A stretch of DNA of 64,000 bases, taken from assembly GCF_009849585.1 (NCBI RefSeq), contig NZ_VCRN01000006.1, positions 124,001 through 188,000 of the forward strand, given 5' to 3'. This stretch comes from Bacillus sp. ZZV12-4809. Its GTDB lineage: Bacteria; Bacillota; Bacilli; Bacillales; Cytobacillaceae. Shown here one piece after another: positions 37,288 to 45,679 of this stretch (positions are counted from its first letter, which is position 1; each line of letters begins with the position of its first letter). The position numbers were made by a program, and so were the translations under genes. A model generated the notes under the pieces. That model did no database searches and was not told the origin of the DNA. It saw only the letters and a program-made list of their open reading frames with translations.

Positions 37288-37623
37288 TCAACCTTTGAAT
37301 ATTTCTGAAATCTTCTCTCTCCATATCAATAACAGCTCTATAAATTCCTCCGTTTCAATTTTATTTTCAAGAGGTTCATCAATCCGATAATGATGTTCCG
37401 CTACTGTCACATCTTTCTTGATATTCACACTCGTAGCATTCAAAGTAACTTCAAAGTCTTCATATACCCCTTCTAAAACTTTCTTAATGTATCCTATATA
37501 CTCATCCACTTCTTCTTCTGTTGAAATATCCTGAATAAAATCCGAGAAAATACTTATTTCTTCCGGCAAAACTATTCCTAAATCACCAAATGGGTCTTTC
37601 TTAAATTCAAATGGATATCTCAT
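37288..37623 (-). CDS. Predicted immunity protein of a decayed LXG toxin
   Basis: A 111-residue acidic protein (RYPFEFKKDPFGDLGIVLPE, then EISIFSDFIQDISTEEEVDE). No family name comes to mind. Its position directly after a toxin tail ending at 37645, with AAGGTGATTC before the ATG and the shared cassette terminator after it, marks it as the cognate immunity gene. The reading frame is intact while the toxin is only a fragment. Confidence 0.65.
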   Translation of the reverse strand: MRYPFEFKKDPFGDLGIVLPEEISIFSDFIQDISTEEEVDEYIGYIKKVLEGVYEDFEVTLNATSVNIKKDVTVAEHHYRIDEPLENKIETEEFIELLLIWREKISEIFKG

Positions 37624-37644
37624 ATCCCTGAATCACCTTCTATA

Positions 37645-37825
37645 TTATTTTTTATATAATGGATATGCCGTTGCTATTGTGCCGTCTTTATTCAAGTACA
37701 TTTCTATTTTAATCCCTGATGATGTTACGCCTTTATACTTGCCTAAACCTATCTGTATTTTATTCTGATAGGCTTCATCAATAGCTTTTACTCATCAATC
37801 CAGGATTCAAGGAATTGCAAATAAA
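37645..37825 (-). pseudogene. LXG scrap fused to an EndoU-like toxin tail
   Basis: Minus-strand reading gives LQFLESWIDE then a stop near 37791, matching the LXG-domain segment LQFLKTWIDEY of the intact toxin. In another frame the sequence AIDEAYQNKIQIGLGKYKGV then TSSGIKIEMYLNKDGTIATA and YPLYKK, stop, follows at once. The tail pattern (G-I-K-V/I-E-x-Y-x ... AYP) resembles the end of EndoU-type RNase toxins. The middle of the toxin, about 350 codons, has been lost between short ATTGATGA repeats. Confidence 0.65.
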
Positions 37826-37830
37826 AAAAA

Positions 37831-37876
37831 GCCTGGACCCCCTACACTAGTATAGTTGGGGGTTGTCAGGCACCTG
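37831..37876. repeat. GGTCAGGCACC-type intergenic inverted repeat, copy 2
   Basis: GCCTG-GA-CCCCC on the left and GGGGG-TTGT-CAGGC on the right form a stem with inner CACTAGTATAG loop; it ends CAGGCACCTG as copy 1 does. Confidence 0.75.
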
Positions 37877-37933
37877 TATCCGAGTTTTCACAATAGTGAT
37901 ATTGCTTTTAACCATAAAGTTCTTAGAGTTTAA

Positions 37934-37966
37934 AAACCTTGAAGGGCATATTACCAATCAAAGTTT
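37934..37966 (-). terminator. Terminator of the immunity gene at 38002
   Basis: AAACCTTGA pairs imperfectly with TCAAAGTTT; a variant of the cassette terminator. Confidence 0.55.
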
Positions 37967-38001
37967 TAGGTAACTATGAATTATCTTTTATTGAATCATA
38001 A

Positions 38002-38430
38002 TTAACAATTAAAATATGCCTTTAAGAAATCAAAAAACGATGACCAAGTTTCCTTTAACTCTCCTTTTAGAAGCAGTTCGTCTCCACCCTCAAAATTAAC
38101 TATATAAACTTTATCTGTTACAGTATCCAGCACTAATACAGCATTTGCCGACATTTCACTTAAAACCAGATATTGCTTCGGAAAATCATGTTCTTTTCTA
38201 GTAATAAGTGTGTATGATTCAATATTATTTTCATCGTCAGCTATATCTAGTAATTCAAAGGGTACATGCTCTTCCCAAAAAGGTCCTGCATACTGGATAT
38301 AAAATTCTTGGAAAGTATCTGATACGTTTACACCCAGCCTTATTATAGCATCTTGTACGAGATTACTATCTTCACGTTTATATATTTCTTCACCCAGAAC
38401 TTCATCTAGTCTTTCAGGCAAAATACTCAT
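38002..38430 (-). CDS. SMI1/KNR4 (SUKH) family immunity protein
   Basis: A 142-residue acidic protein. AIIRLGVNVSDTFQEFYIQY plus AGPFWEEHVPFELLDI is the SUKH core region, followed by beta strands (YTLITRKEHDFPKQYLVLSE). It begins 1-2 bp after the end of the nuclease toxin fragment at 38432, the usual spacing of toxin and immunity genes, and has GGAGG about 6-10 nt before its ATG. The frame is intact although the toxin is disrupted. Confidence 0.8.
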   Translation of the reverse strand: MSILPERLDEVLGEEIYKREDSNLVQDAIIRLGVNVSDTFQEFYIQYAGPFWEEHVPFELLDIADDENNIESYTLITRKEHDFPKQYLVLSEMSANAVLVLDTVTDKVYIVNFEGGDELLLKGELKETWSSFFDFLKAYFNC

Positions 38431-38431
38431 A

Positions 38432-39390
38432 TTATTTTCCTCCTAAAGCTTCTTCTCCTCGTATTTTCCAATAATTAATAGAATCAACTTTTTGAAATGC
38501 TCCTCTAGATGTCTCATCCATTGGATAGAATGGGTTTAACTTTCCTTTATAAGGATGTAGTGGAGCTCTCTTAGCATTACTGATATTATGATAAGTAGTT
38601 GAAGCTTCATATAATGGTCCAACACCTTTTTGTTGTGAATGATGCAATATTGCAACACTACCTGCATCATCAAAAATAGGAGCAAGTCCGTATTTCGCTG
38701 ATGCTTCAGCATTTGTTAACCCGCGACCTTTTTTAGCACCTTTTGTTCGGACCATATCCCAATTTATATCTCCTCTTTGATATACTTTATAGGTAAATCC
38801 CGTGCATTATACTCTACACTTCGAGTAAAATATTTATTATTTTTATAGTCCTTTAGATGTTGATAGGTTTCTTTACCCGTACCCTTAACTCCAAACACAT
38901 CATCAGTCACCGTCTTAATCTTCGTCAACGGATCAAAAAGAACATTATAAGGCACCTGCCCCTGTGCCAGTCCACCTCCTGCCAGAGCAGGTGTCTGAAC
39001 TGGCGTAAAAGTCGACTTCTTCCCTTTACCAGCCTGGCGAATCGTTTTGGCAATGGTTCCAGCTTTCCCAATCCCCTTATCCCCTAGAATGCCAATTCCC
39101 AGGGAAGTGAGGCCATAAGTAAAATTCCCGCTGCTTCCTTTGGTTTTCGAGCAGCTGGTCACGGTTAAACAGCATTTCACTGCCCAAAACCAATGGACTA
39201 AATGGACCCATGATGGTTCTACCCAGCTCATAAGTTGACTTTAGTCCATCCCATGTATCTCCTACGGCTTTTGATGCCCCTTCAATAGCTCCGTCAGCTA
39301 AATTCTGAAGAATACTTTACCCGCTTTCTGGATGGGGATTCGATATTTCTTCATCTAAATCCTTCCAGGCTATAGTTTTTGTCTGGTAAT
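38432..39390 (-). pseudogene. Decayed LXG toxin with HNH/Endo VII-type tip
   Basis: The upstream part (39390-39110) is LXG-toxin middle sequence (SNPHPESG, stop, ILQNLADGAIEGASKAVGDT) with an in-frame TAA near 39318. Near 39122 about 160 bp are missing relative to the intact toxin, with TTTAC-TA microhomology at the junction (REFYL jumping to FTYGLTSLG). The pre-toxin segment continues to NARDLPIKY, where a frameshift near 38790 separates it from the tip. The tip frame reads YQRGDINWDMVRTKGAKKG, AKYGLAPIFDDAGSVAILHH and NAKRAPLHPYKGKLNPFYPM, an HNH/Endo VII-type nuclease (LHHSQQ and HP motifs). The N-terminal LXG domain is absent. Confidence 0.82.
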
Positions 39391-39456
39391 GGGCGTTACC
39401 TAGTCTTTATAAGTATTAATCAGAGTTTATTCGTCATTGGTAGCCCACACAAAATA

Positions 39457-39487
39457 AACCTTGAAAGGCCTTTTGCCAATCAAGGTT
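39457..39487 (-). terminator. Terminator of the DUF4274 immunity gene
   Basis: AACCTTGA and TCAAGGTT pair with inner GGC/GCC; nearly identical to the hairpin at 21508-21537. Confidence 0.75.
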
Positions 39488-39501
39488 ATAAAGTAATCAC
39501 A

Positions 39502-39957
39502 TCATATCTTAGGTATATTAACCACTTCTCCTGGAGACTTACTAATAAGCATATCTGGAAGGTCTGGATTATTCTTTTTCAACTTATACTTTTGAATTTT
39601 TGTTAGTTCAGGGTCAAATGAAATGTTTTGTGATTTAAAGTCTAAATTTACTAGTCTATTATAAACCTTATTCATAAAATCTTGCCATTCCCCTAAAGAA
39701 GAACTTGAAATTTCATCTGAACTCTCTAATAAACGATAGCCATCTGCATAATGAAACATTAGTAAACCCGTCCCTAAATCACAAGCTTCATTTTGTAAGA
39801 TAACTGTTGGTACATCAAACCCACTATTCCAATTATAATTTGCGGCAAAGAAGTGGAGAAACAATGAGTTGTCTGTATTCTTTAACTGGCTTAATACATA
39901 ATCTTTATCTGTATTATAAAGTAACTGTTCAAGGAAAATAATATCTTTTTCATCCAC
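39502..39957 (-). CDS. DUF4274-type immunity protein
   Basis: A 151-residue acidic protein. FAANYNWNSGFDVPTVILQN then EACDLGTGLLMFHYADGYRL is characteristic of the DUF4274 group, often found next to polymorphic toxins. The start is GTG 39957 with GGAGG about 9 nt upstream. A toxin tail (39995-40120) precedes it by 38 bp. Its own frame is complete. Confidence 0.75.
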   Translation of the reverse strand: MDEKDIIFLEQLLYNTDKDYVLSQLKNTDNSLFLHFFAANYNWNSGFDVPTVILQNEACDLGTGLLMFHYADGYRLLESSDEISSSSLGEWQDFMNKVYNRLVNLDFKSQNISFDPELTKIQKYKLKKNNPDLPDMLISKSPGEVVNIPKI

Positions 39958-39994
39958 AAGTACTTACCTCCTTACCAGATTTCATCAATTATTT

Positions 39995-40120
39995 TTACGA
40001 TTGTTTAAGCTTTCTTTCCCAAAGTTCTACTGTTGCACCTTGGCTTGGATATAATGGTAAACCGTTCTCCTGTAATTTTCTTAGATTACTTTGTAAATCA
40101 TATACTTGCTTTTGTAAAAA
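39995..40120 (-). pseudogene. Orphan toxin C-terminal tail
   Basis: Minus-strand reading LQKQVYDLQSNLRKLQENGL then PLYPSQGATVELWERKLKQS and stop. It looks like the last 40 residues of a polymorphic toxin preceding its immunity gene. Everything upstream is lost; the sequence changes abruptly into the region of the plus-strand XRE gene at 40137. Confidence 0.55.
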
Positions 40121-40136
40121 GAGGAAGGAAAATACC

Positions 40137-40334
40137 ATGCCAATATCAGTTAAACTAAAGAAAATCTTAAAAGAACGTGACCTCTCACAGCGTGAACTGG
40201 CACGAATGACAGGACTACGACCAAATACAATCAGCCATCTTTGTTCAGATAACGTGGATAGAGTGTATCTGTCAACAATAGAAACGGTTTGCAAAGTGTT
40301 AGACATCGACATTCAGGAGTTAATTGAGGTGTAG
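40137..40334 (+). CDS. XRE/Cro-CI family DNA-binding protein
   Basis: A 65-residue stand-alone helix-turn-helix protein: SVKLKKILKERDLSQRELAR and MTGLRPNTISHLCSDNVDRV (recognition helix) and ending VLDIDIQELIEV. It matches small Cro-like regulators of bacilli and mobile elements. AGGAAGG precedes the ATG. It is the only plus-strand gene in a 4-kb series of minus-strand toxin remnants, and its start abuts the breakpoint of the toxin tail, so it probably came in with an insertion or rearrangement. Confidence 0.8.
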   Translation: MPISVKLKKILKERDLSQRELARMTGLRPNTISHLCSDNVDRVYLSTIETVCKVLDIDIQELIEV

Positions 40335-40605
40335 TAGTCCTCTTATACTAGTAATCGGTACGTAAAAGTTGCGAATAAATTTAAAAGATAGGGGGAAAGC
40401 GAAGGTAGGGCTTTGAAGAATAGAAATGGTGGTAACTGATAATTTTAACTGATTTGTTTTAAATGAAAAACCATCAAATAGGACATATGTTTTAAACATT
40501 GTTGTACGTCTTTATATTTTCTTAAAAATGTTGTGTAGGTCTAATAAGAGTTTTCTGTTTTCTCTAAAAAAAGTGGCTTTTTATTCGGCACTCCCCCTCC
40601 AAAAA

Positions 40606-40642
40606 TAAAACCTTAGAGAATGTTAATATCTCTAAAGTTTTT
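40606..40642 (-). terminator. Terminator of the immunity gene at 40648
   Basis: AAACCTTAGAGA pairs with TCTCTAAAGTTT; minus-strand T-run follows. The 270 bp between this and the XRE gene hold nothing else recognisable. Confidence 0.75.
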
Positions 40643-40647
40643 ACAAT

Positions 40648-41124
40648 CTATTCCTTTATTAGGGGTGTAATATAACAATTATCTATTGAAACTCTTTTTA
40701 AAAAATCCAATGCTTCTTGAGTTACAACTAACTCACCTTTTGGTGATAAACAGAAATGATGTCCTGACCAATTTTTGAAGTTCTCTCCTTCTACTTCAAT
40801 TTTACCAAGTGGAATAAATCTACTAAATGTAGGAATTTCCTTATTTGGATACATTTCTTTAAATTCATCAGACGTTGTAATCAAACACTCTTCAAGTTTG
40901 TAACCTATAAAATCACTATTCTCTAATTCAGTTTCAAGGATACTTGACACAATGAAGGCTGGTGTTGACTCTAATAGGTCATCTCCTAGCCATCCTTCAA
41001 ATTCATAATGCAAATATTTTACCTTTCCTGATATACCCTCTGTTGCAATATCATCTTCTGTTCCATAAATGGTATATTCACCATGACCACCTGATACTTC
41101 TGGTTCTAAAAAATATAATATCAT
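40648..41124 (-). CDS. Predicted immunity protein of a lost toxin
   Basis: A 158-residue acidic protein (GHGEYTIYGTEDDIATEGIS; later GYKLEECLITTSDEFKEMYP and FSRFIPLGKIEVEGENFKNW). It resembles Imm-type proteins found beside polymorphic toxins but I cannot name the family. GGAGGAGT is 5-8 nt before the ATG. It follows a 41-codon toxin tail (41145-41270) by 20 bp, so it is read as that toxin's immunity gene. Confidence 0.65.
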   Translation of the reverse strand: MILYFLEPEVSGGHGEYTIYGTEDDIATEGISGKVKYLHYEFEGWLGDDLLESTPAFIVSSILETELENSDFIGYKLEECLITTSDEFKEMYPNKEIPTFSRFIPLGKIEVEGENFKNWSGHHFCLSPKGELVVTQEALDFLKRVSIDNCYITPLIKE

Positions 41125-41144
41125 TAGTTACTCCTCCCACATAC

Positions 41145-41270
41145 CTACCTTTTCACTGGCGGATTAAAATTCTCACCATATTTCTTATCTAACTCTATCA
41201 TATAATTTATTACTTCTTCTTTTGTAGGGTTTGGATTATTTCTATAAAATCTATTCCAATCCCTTCTTAT
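41145..41270 (-). pseudogene. Orphan toxin C-terminal tail
   Basis: Minus-strand reading RRDWNRFYRNNPNPTKEEVI then NYMIELDKKYGENFNPPVKR and stop. The pattern W-N-x-F ... NPNPT-x-E-x-(I/L) ... YG is typical of the very end of bacterial polymorphic nuclease toxins. Upstream of about 41270 the frame meets a stop and similarity ends. Confidence 0.6.
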
Positions 41271-41307
41271 TTAAAAGCTCAAGCAGCTGCCGACAGATCA
41301 CATATGA

Positions 41308-41460
41308 CTAGAGGGCAAAAAGGGGGTTTTGTGTTTTGTATTTTGTACTGATCCTGATTTGAATGATTATTTTAAAGAACGGCTGCAGCGAGCAAGGACT
41401 TATAATGATGTTTCTCCTGAAAATGCGTTGAGAGTGGCCGAGAATCGAGAGGTTTATTAG
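41308..41460 (+). pseudogene. Unidentified plus-strand reading-frame remnant
   Basis: An open frame without a good start codon ends DPDLNDYFKERLQRARTYND then VSPENALRVAENREVY and stop. The composition looks protein-coding but I do not recognise the family. It directly precedes the decayed yxjI-type terminator copy. Confidence 0.25.
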
Positions 41461-41469
41461 ATAGAGAAA

Positions 41470-41516
41470 TAAAAGTGCCTTTTCCCTTTATTGAATCGGG
41501 GTTGGGCACTTTTTTA
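41470..41516. terminator. Second copy of the yxjI-type terminator
   Basis: AAAAGTGCC pairs with GGGCACTTTT with T-run. Sequence around it (TTATTAGATAGA, GTGCC-TTTCCCTTTAT) matches the terminator at 32283-32327. Confidence 0.75.
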
Positions 41517-41569
41517 CTTTTGTATAGTTCATCAGATTTATCAATTCTTCAGCCATTTATATTCGTTAT

Positions 41570-41680
41570 TATATCGGTGCGGAGGAAACAACGGCTTGGT
41601 CGGCCTTCACATAATTAATTACAACAACCAGGACACTCCTAATGGCTTTCATTTTATTTTGAACTTCTAGCTGTCGTTCG
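41570..41680 (-). pseudogene. Decayed 3' fragment of a yxjI-like gene
   Basis: The segment contains GCTTGGTCGGCCTTCACA, AACAACA, and ATGGCTT(C/T)CAT matching the same order of motifs at 32400-32475 in the yxjI 3' end. Differences and indels leave no frame. With the terminator at 41470 it is a diverged partial duplication of the yxjI end, 9 kb from the intact copy. Confidence 0.65.
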
Positions 41681-41683
41681 TTT

Positions 41684-42163
41684 CTACTTATGATAAGGTT
41701 CCCCCCGATTAATCCGAAAAGCCCGATAAACCTGCTCCAGCAAAATCAACTTCATCAATTGATGAGGAAATGTCATCTTCGAAAAAGAAAGCTTTTCATC
41801 CGCACGCAGCAAAACCTCCTGGCTCAGCCCAAGAGACCCGCCAATTACAAACGCAATCTTGCTCTTTCCGTATGTAGCCAGTTTATCAAGAGTATCCGCG
41901 AGTTCTTCCGACGATTTCATCTTTCCTTCAATCGCCAAAGCAATGACATGGGCATCCGGATGGATCTTCGCCAGGATCCGCTCGCCTTCCTTTTGCTTCA
42001 CTTGAATCATTTCCGTTTCGCTTAATTCTTCGGGAGCTTTTTCGTCGGGAACCTCGATGATGTCCATTTTGGCGTAGGCTGACAGCCTTTTTAAATATTC
42101 GTCAATTCCCTGCTTTAGGTACTTTTCTTTTAGCTTTCCGACTGTAATAATTGAGATATTCAC
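41684..42163 (-). CDS. rlmH: 23S rRNA (pseudouridine-1915-N3)-methyltransferase
   Basis: A 159-residue SPOUT-fold methyltransferase that methylates pseudouridine 1915 in helix 69 of 23S r[23 protein letters not shown] at the N-terminus, the knot [20 protein letters not shown] and the C-terminal [20 protein letters not shown], then [10 protein letters not shown] are invariant-type motifs. The length is standard. B. subtilis name yydA; it follows htrA in the same direction here, separated by a DnaA-box-rich gap. Confidence 0.95.
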   Translation of the reverse strand: MNISIITVGKLKEKYLKQGIDEYLKRLSAYAKMDIIEVPDEKAPEELSETEMIQVKQKEGERILAKIHPDAHVIALAIEGKMKSSEELADTLDKLATYGKSKIAFVIGGSLGLSQEVLLRADEKLSFSKMTFPHQLMKLILLEQVYRAFRINRGEPYHK

Positions 42164-42165
42164 AG

Positions 42166-42497
42166 TATGTCCTCACTTTACAAACAAGATATCCACAGAA
42201 GTTATCCACATGTCCACATTTTTCATCCACATGTTGTATGAGATCATTCGTTCGCTACAACATATATTGCGGTATTTTGACAATATTCACAGGTTGTTGA
42301 TAACTTTTTATCCTCTTCTAGTTTTGTTAATTGCGGGAATGTTTCGTACTCATCGACCACTATATCTATTGCCAGATCAACGTGTTCGTCACAGCAGTAA
42401 ATCATTTTCAGCATGCTCCTTTTTAGGCCGGCAGCCTGTTTTTTTATCCGATCTGTGGATAAATTCTTTTTCTACCTATGGTTATAAGTTATCCACA
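42166..42497. promoter_or_regulatory. DnaA-box cluster upstream of rlmH
   Basis: Perfect DnaA boxes TTATCCACA at 42202-42210 and 42489-42497, and in reverse (TGTGGATAA) at 42454-42462. Near matches: ATATTCACA 42166-42174 and 42283-42291, ATATCCACA 42189-42197, ATGTCCACA 42210-42218, TCATCCACA 42223-42231, and TGTTGATAA 42295-42303. No credible gene occupies 42164-42597. I recall a DnaA-binding cluster at the same gene (yydA) in B. subtilis. Confidence 0.75.
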
Positions 42498-42520
42498 TCT
42501 CATCTTATCAAAACAATAAA

Positions 42521-42551
42521 AAACAGGAAAGCGATTACCGCTTTCCCGTTT
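42521..42551 (-). terminator. htrA terminator
   Basis: AAACAGGAAAGCG and CGCTTTCCCGTTT form a 12-bp stem with one mismatch; T-run on the minus strand. Confidence 0.88.
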
Positions 42552-42597
42552 AGTTATTCTACTATGCTGGTCGGTTGCTTTCCACTGCATCCTTCCA

Positions 42598-43824
42598 TTA
42601 CAATGTCTCGCCGCTCAGCTTCATCGTTACTTCCTTGATTTTGCCGTCACGGTAAAATTTAATTTTCATCTGTTCGCCTACGGCTTTCTTCGTATAGAGA
42701 TGCTGGCGCAGTTCAATGATGTCTCTGATTTCCTGTCCATCCATCTCCACAATGACATCCATTTCCTTCAGTCCTGCCTGTGCAGCTGGAGAGTTAGGTT
42801 CTACTGATGTGATAGCCACGCCTGATTTTACATCCTTCGGCAGTTTCAGTGCTTCCTGCTGGTAGTATCCAGGAATCTCATTAACCGATGCCAGCTGTAC
42901 TCCCATATATGGACGTTTCACCTCTCCAAACTTTTCGAGGTCATCAATGACTGGTCTTGCATAGTTAATGGGGATTGCCAATCCGATTCCTTCAACAGCG
43001 CTCTCTGCAATTTTCATGGAATTGATGCCGATGAGCTGGCCGCTGATATTAACCAAAGCGCCGCCGCTGTTACCCGGGTTGATGGCTGCATCTGTCTGCA
43101 GAACCTCTGCCTGCCAGTCTACTGTTCCATTCTGGTCAATATCAACCGGTATGGCACGCTCCAAACCTGAGATAATTCCCTGTGTAACAGAGCCGGAGAA
43201 CTGGCCAAGAGGATTCCCAATGGCAATGACAGGCTCGCCTGGCTTCAGTTTGTCTGAATCGCCGAACTCGGCTACCGTTTTAATTTCCTTTGCTTCTACC
43301 TCAATCACGGCAAGATCCGTCCAGATATCGCTGCCAACCAGTCTTGCCGGGAGCTTGGTGCCATCCTCCAGGCTAACTTCCAATTCCTGAGCACCCTCTA
43401 CCACATGGTGGTTTGTGACGATGAAGGCTGTATTTCCTTCCTTCTTATAAATAACGCCTGAACCGGTGCCGGCAGGCTGTCCGCCTCCGTTATTCCCTTC
43501 ATTGGACCAGAATCCGGCTGTCTGGATGTTCGTAATGCTTACAACCGCATCTCCGGCTTTGTCGACTGCCTTGGTTACATCGGTTGTCACATCGACAGAG
43601 ACATTCTGAGTCCTGACATTATTGTTATCCCCTGCTTCATCCTGCAGCTTTTCATCCGGTTCAACCGTATAAGGGAGCACGTCGTAGTCAGCCAGCTTTG
43701 GCACTGCAACCACGACCAGGATGGCTCCTAATATGATGCCAACAAGACTGGCCAGAAAGTATCCGCCCTTGTTGCCCTTTTGCCCTTTATAACGGTTCTG
43801 ATGATCTTGATCATAATAGCCCAA
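42598..43824 (-). CDS. htrA: HtrA-like membrane-anchored serine protease
   Basis: A 408-residue S1C protease of the cell surface. One N-terminal transmembrane helix (GGYFLASLVGIILGAILVVV, about residues 20-39) leaves the protease outside. The catalytic triad is visible: H140 in TNHHVVEG, D170 in TDLAVI, S253 in NPGNSGGAL. A PDZ domain covers about 310-400 (PNSPAAQAGLKEMDVIVEMD). It degrades or refolds damaged exported proteins. The start is TTG 43824 with AAAGGATGG upstream. In B. subtilis the gene at this place is yycK/htrC, after yycJ. Confidence 0.93.
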   Translation of the reverse strand: MGYYDQDHQNRYKGQKGNKGGYFLASLVGIILGAILVVVAVPKLADYDVLPYTVEPDEKLQDEAGDNNNVRTQNVSVDVTTDVTKAVDKAGDAVVSITNIQTAGFWSNEGNNGGGQPAGTGSGVIYKKEGNTAFIVTNHHVVEGAQELEVSLEDGTKLPARLVGSDIWTDLAVIEVEAKEIKTVAEFGDSDKLKPGEPVIAIGNPLGQFSGSVTQGIISGLERAIPVDIDQNGTVDWQAEVLQTDAAINPGNSGGALVNISGQLIGINSMKIAESAVEGIGLAIPINYARPVIDDLEKFGEVKRPYMGVQLASVNEIPGYYQQEALKLPKDVKSGVAITSVEPNSPAAQAGLKEMDVIVEMDGQEIRDIIELRQHLYTKKAVGEQMKIKFYRDGKIKEVTMKLSGETL

Positions 43825-44008
43825 ACTGCACCCATCCTTTCTTTCTTTTGCAAATAAAAAGGTTGTTTTTAATATGAATGCTAAAACTTAGTCTTCCTTT
43901 ATATCCATTATTATACTCTTCTGTTTTTAGAAATCTAACAAAAACGCACTAACCACAGCAATCTTACGACTTTGTTCATACTTTATTAAAATTTCCTCAA
44001 AAAAGAAA

Positions 44009-44056
44009 ATGAGGAACACACGAAGGACAGCTGTCTCTCTGTGTATTCCTCTTCTA
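44009..44056 (-). terminator. Hairpin after walJ
   Basis: GAGGAACACAC (44011-44021) pairs with GTGTATTCCTC (44041-44051) with one mismatch; T-rich after it on the minus strand. Confidence 0.7.
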
Positions 44057-44064
44057 ATTTATGT

Positions 44065-44859
44065 TTAAACAGCAGTTAAAATCGTCGGTACCTTAGGATC
44101 GGTATCAAAAAGCTCGAATTGTTCGCCGACAATGATTCCTCGGCTTTCCAGTGTCTGGGCAACAGACATCCTCGCCAAATCCTTAATATTGTTATCCTGG
44201 CTTAAATGGGCGAGATAGAAGCTTTTCGTCCTGTCACCGGCCACTTCGCTCATCGCCAGCGCTGCATCTTCATTGGATACATGTCCGACATCGCTTAAGA
44301 TCCTTCGTTTAATATTCCACGGGTAGCGGCCCATGCGAAGCATCTGAACATCATGATTGCTTTCAAATACGTAAGCCTCTGCATTGGAAATCAAGCCTTT
44401 CATACGGTCACTGACGTAGCCTGTATCGGTGATCAGGACAAGTTTTTTCCCGTTATGGTGGAACACATAAAACATTGGGTCGGCTGCATCATGGGAAACC
44501 CCGAAGGATTGAATATCCAGGGATCCGAATGTCTTCACGGCTTCCATATCAAAATGAAACTTCTGGTCAACCGGGACTTGTCCAATTAGTCCGTCCATAG
44601 CCAGCCATGTTTTTTCATTGGCATAGATCGGGAGGTTATACTTGCGGGCAAGAATCCCGACACCTTTGATATGGTCGCTATGCTCATGGGTCACCAGTAT
44701 ACCTGAAAGCTTGCCGATGTCCCTTCCTATATGCTGAAATAATCCTTCCATTTGCTTCCCGCTTAAACCGGCATCAACCAGAAAGGAATGTTCCTCCGTC
44801 TCGACAAAGATCGCATTCCCAGTACTGCCGCTCGCGAGAACGCTGAATTGTAAAGACAT
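44065..44859 (-). CDS. walJ: WalJ/YycJ metallo-beta-lactamase-fold hydrolase
   Basis: A 264-residue MBL-fold protein, the fifth gene of the wal operon. The metal-binding HxHxDH motif is [16 protein letters not shown] (about residues 55-70); further ligands lie in [10 protein letters not shown] and ITDTGYVSD, and [16 protein letters not shown]. It is thought to be a nuclease or hydrolase linked to DNA replication or repair and wall homeostasis; the exact substrate is unsettled. 7 bp after yycI. Confidence 0.93.
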   Translation of the reverse strand: MSLQFSVLASGSTGNAIFVETEEHSFLVDAGLSGKQMEGLFQHIGRDIGKLSGILVTHEHSDHIKGVGILARKYNLPIYANEKTWLAMDGLIGQVPVDQKFHFDMEAVKTFGSLDIQSFGVSHDAADPMFYVFHHNGKKLVLITDTGYVSDRMKGLISNAEAYVFESNHDVQMLRMGRYPWNIKRRILSDVGHVSNEDAALAMSEVAGDRTKSFYLAHLSQDNNIKDLARMSVAQTLESRGIIVGEQFELFDTDPKVPTILTAV

Positions 44860-44866
44860 GTTCTCC

Positions 44867-45679
44867 TCACTCCACTATTTTTTTCTCTTCGTTATTCAGC
44901 TGAATAATTTTTCCTTCAAAGGCATCTACAAATAAATTCTCCTCACCATTAATGACAAATCGCCAGGCAGGCGTCAATAATTGTGATGAGCTTAAATGCA
45001 CGAAAGTAAAATAACCCAGCTCTACATCGGTAATTTTCGACTTAGGCAAAAGCGAACCATTTTTGTAAAGAGTCTCCACAGCCTTTATCGGCTGGATGAC
45101 TTTTTCACTTTCTTCCTTCGATTCAATCTTTTCCAGAAGCGTCTGCTTATAAGAGACGATTTCATTTTCATCATTTAAATAAAAGGTGAGCTCGCCATTT
45201 AAATTCATATAAAACATCTTGTCTTCGAACTCCTGATAATACGTGATTTTATTGCTGTCACGAGGCTTATCCCAGAAGCGGTACTGATCCCCGAATAACA
45301 CCCTGTTTTTGATAAAAGCGGATAATTCGGACGGACTGAACTTGTCACTGATCTTTATTGGCTCATCCAGAACTGAATTCAGGGTGGTTCCTTCTGTGAT
45401 TGTAATTTCCTGGCCTTCAAGCTTTGTTTCTTTCACACCCTCAAGATTTTCAATATCAAATTCCATCGGCTTAGCCCTCAAGTAACGATCTTTCGGGTTG
45501 CTTTTCGGAAGGGGTGACTCAAATGTGATCTCGGCACTCTTAAGCTGTTTTTCCAGGGATGCCTGGGCAATCGGTTCAAATTCACTGGCTTCCTTTAATT
45601 TGAAAAACTCGTACATCAAGTAAATATCAAGCACCAGGAAGGTTAAAATAAAGATTGTTTTGATCTTACTCCAATCCAT
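44867..45679 (-). CDS. walI: WalI/YycI regulator of WalK
   Basis: A 270-residue membrane-anchored extracellular protein with one N-terminal helix ([20 protein letters not shown], residues 5-24). With WalH it contacts WalK through the membrane helix and restrains its kinase activity. Its C-terminal [13 protein letters not shown] is YycI-typical. It overlaps the end of walH by 14 bp. Confidence 0.9.
   Translation of the reverse strand: MDWSKIKTIFILTFLVLDIYLMYEFFKLKEASEFEPIAQASLEKQLKSAEITFESPLPKSNPKDRYLRAKPMEFDIENLEGVKETKLEGQEITITEGTTLNSVLDEPIKISDKFSPSELSAFIKNRVLFGDQYRFWDKPRDSNKITYYQEFEDKMFYMNLNGELTFYLNDENEIVSYKQTLLEKIESKEESEKVIQPIKAVETLYKNGSLLPKSKITDVELGYFTFVHLSSSQLLTPAWRFVINGEENLFVDAFEGKIIQLNNEEKKIVE

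Noticed and set aside
39995..40312. Minus-strand ORF of 105 codons across the XRE gene
   Set aside because: Only its last 40 codons look like protein (toxin tail); the first part is antisense to the well-supported XRE gene.
42166..42497. Chromosomal replication origin
   Set aside because: dnaA and dnaN are not here and no AT-rich unwinding element with DnaA-trio pattern was apparent; gene order puts oriC beyond the right edge.
42210..42638. Plus-strand ORF of 142 codons upstream of rlmH
   Set aside because: It overlaps the DnaA boxes, a terminator and the htrA 3' end and has no ribosome site or recognisable domains.
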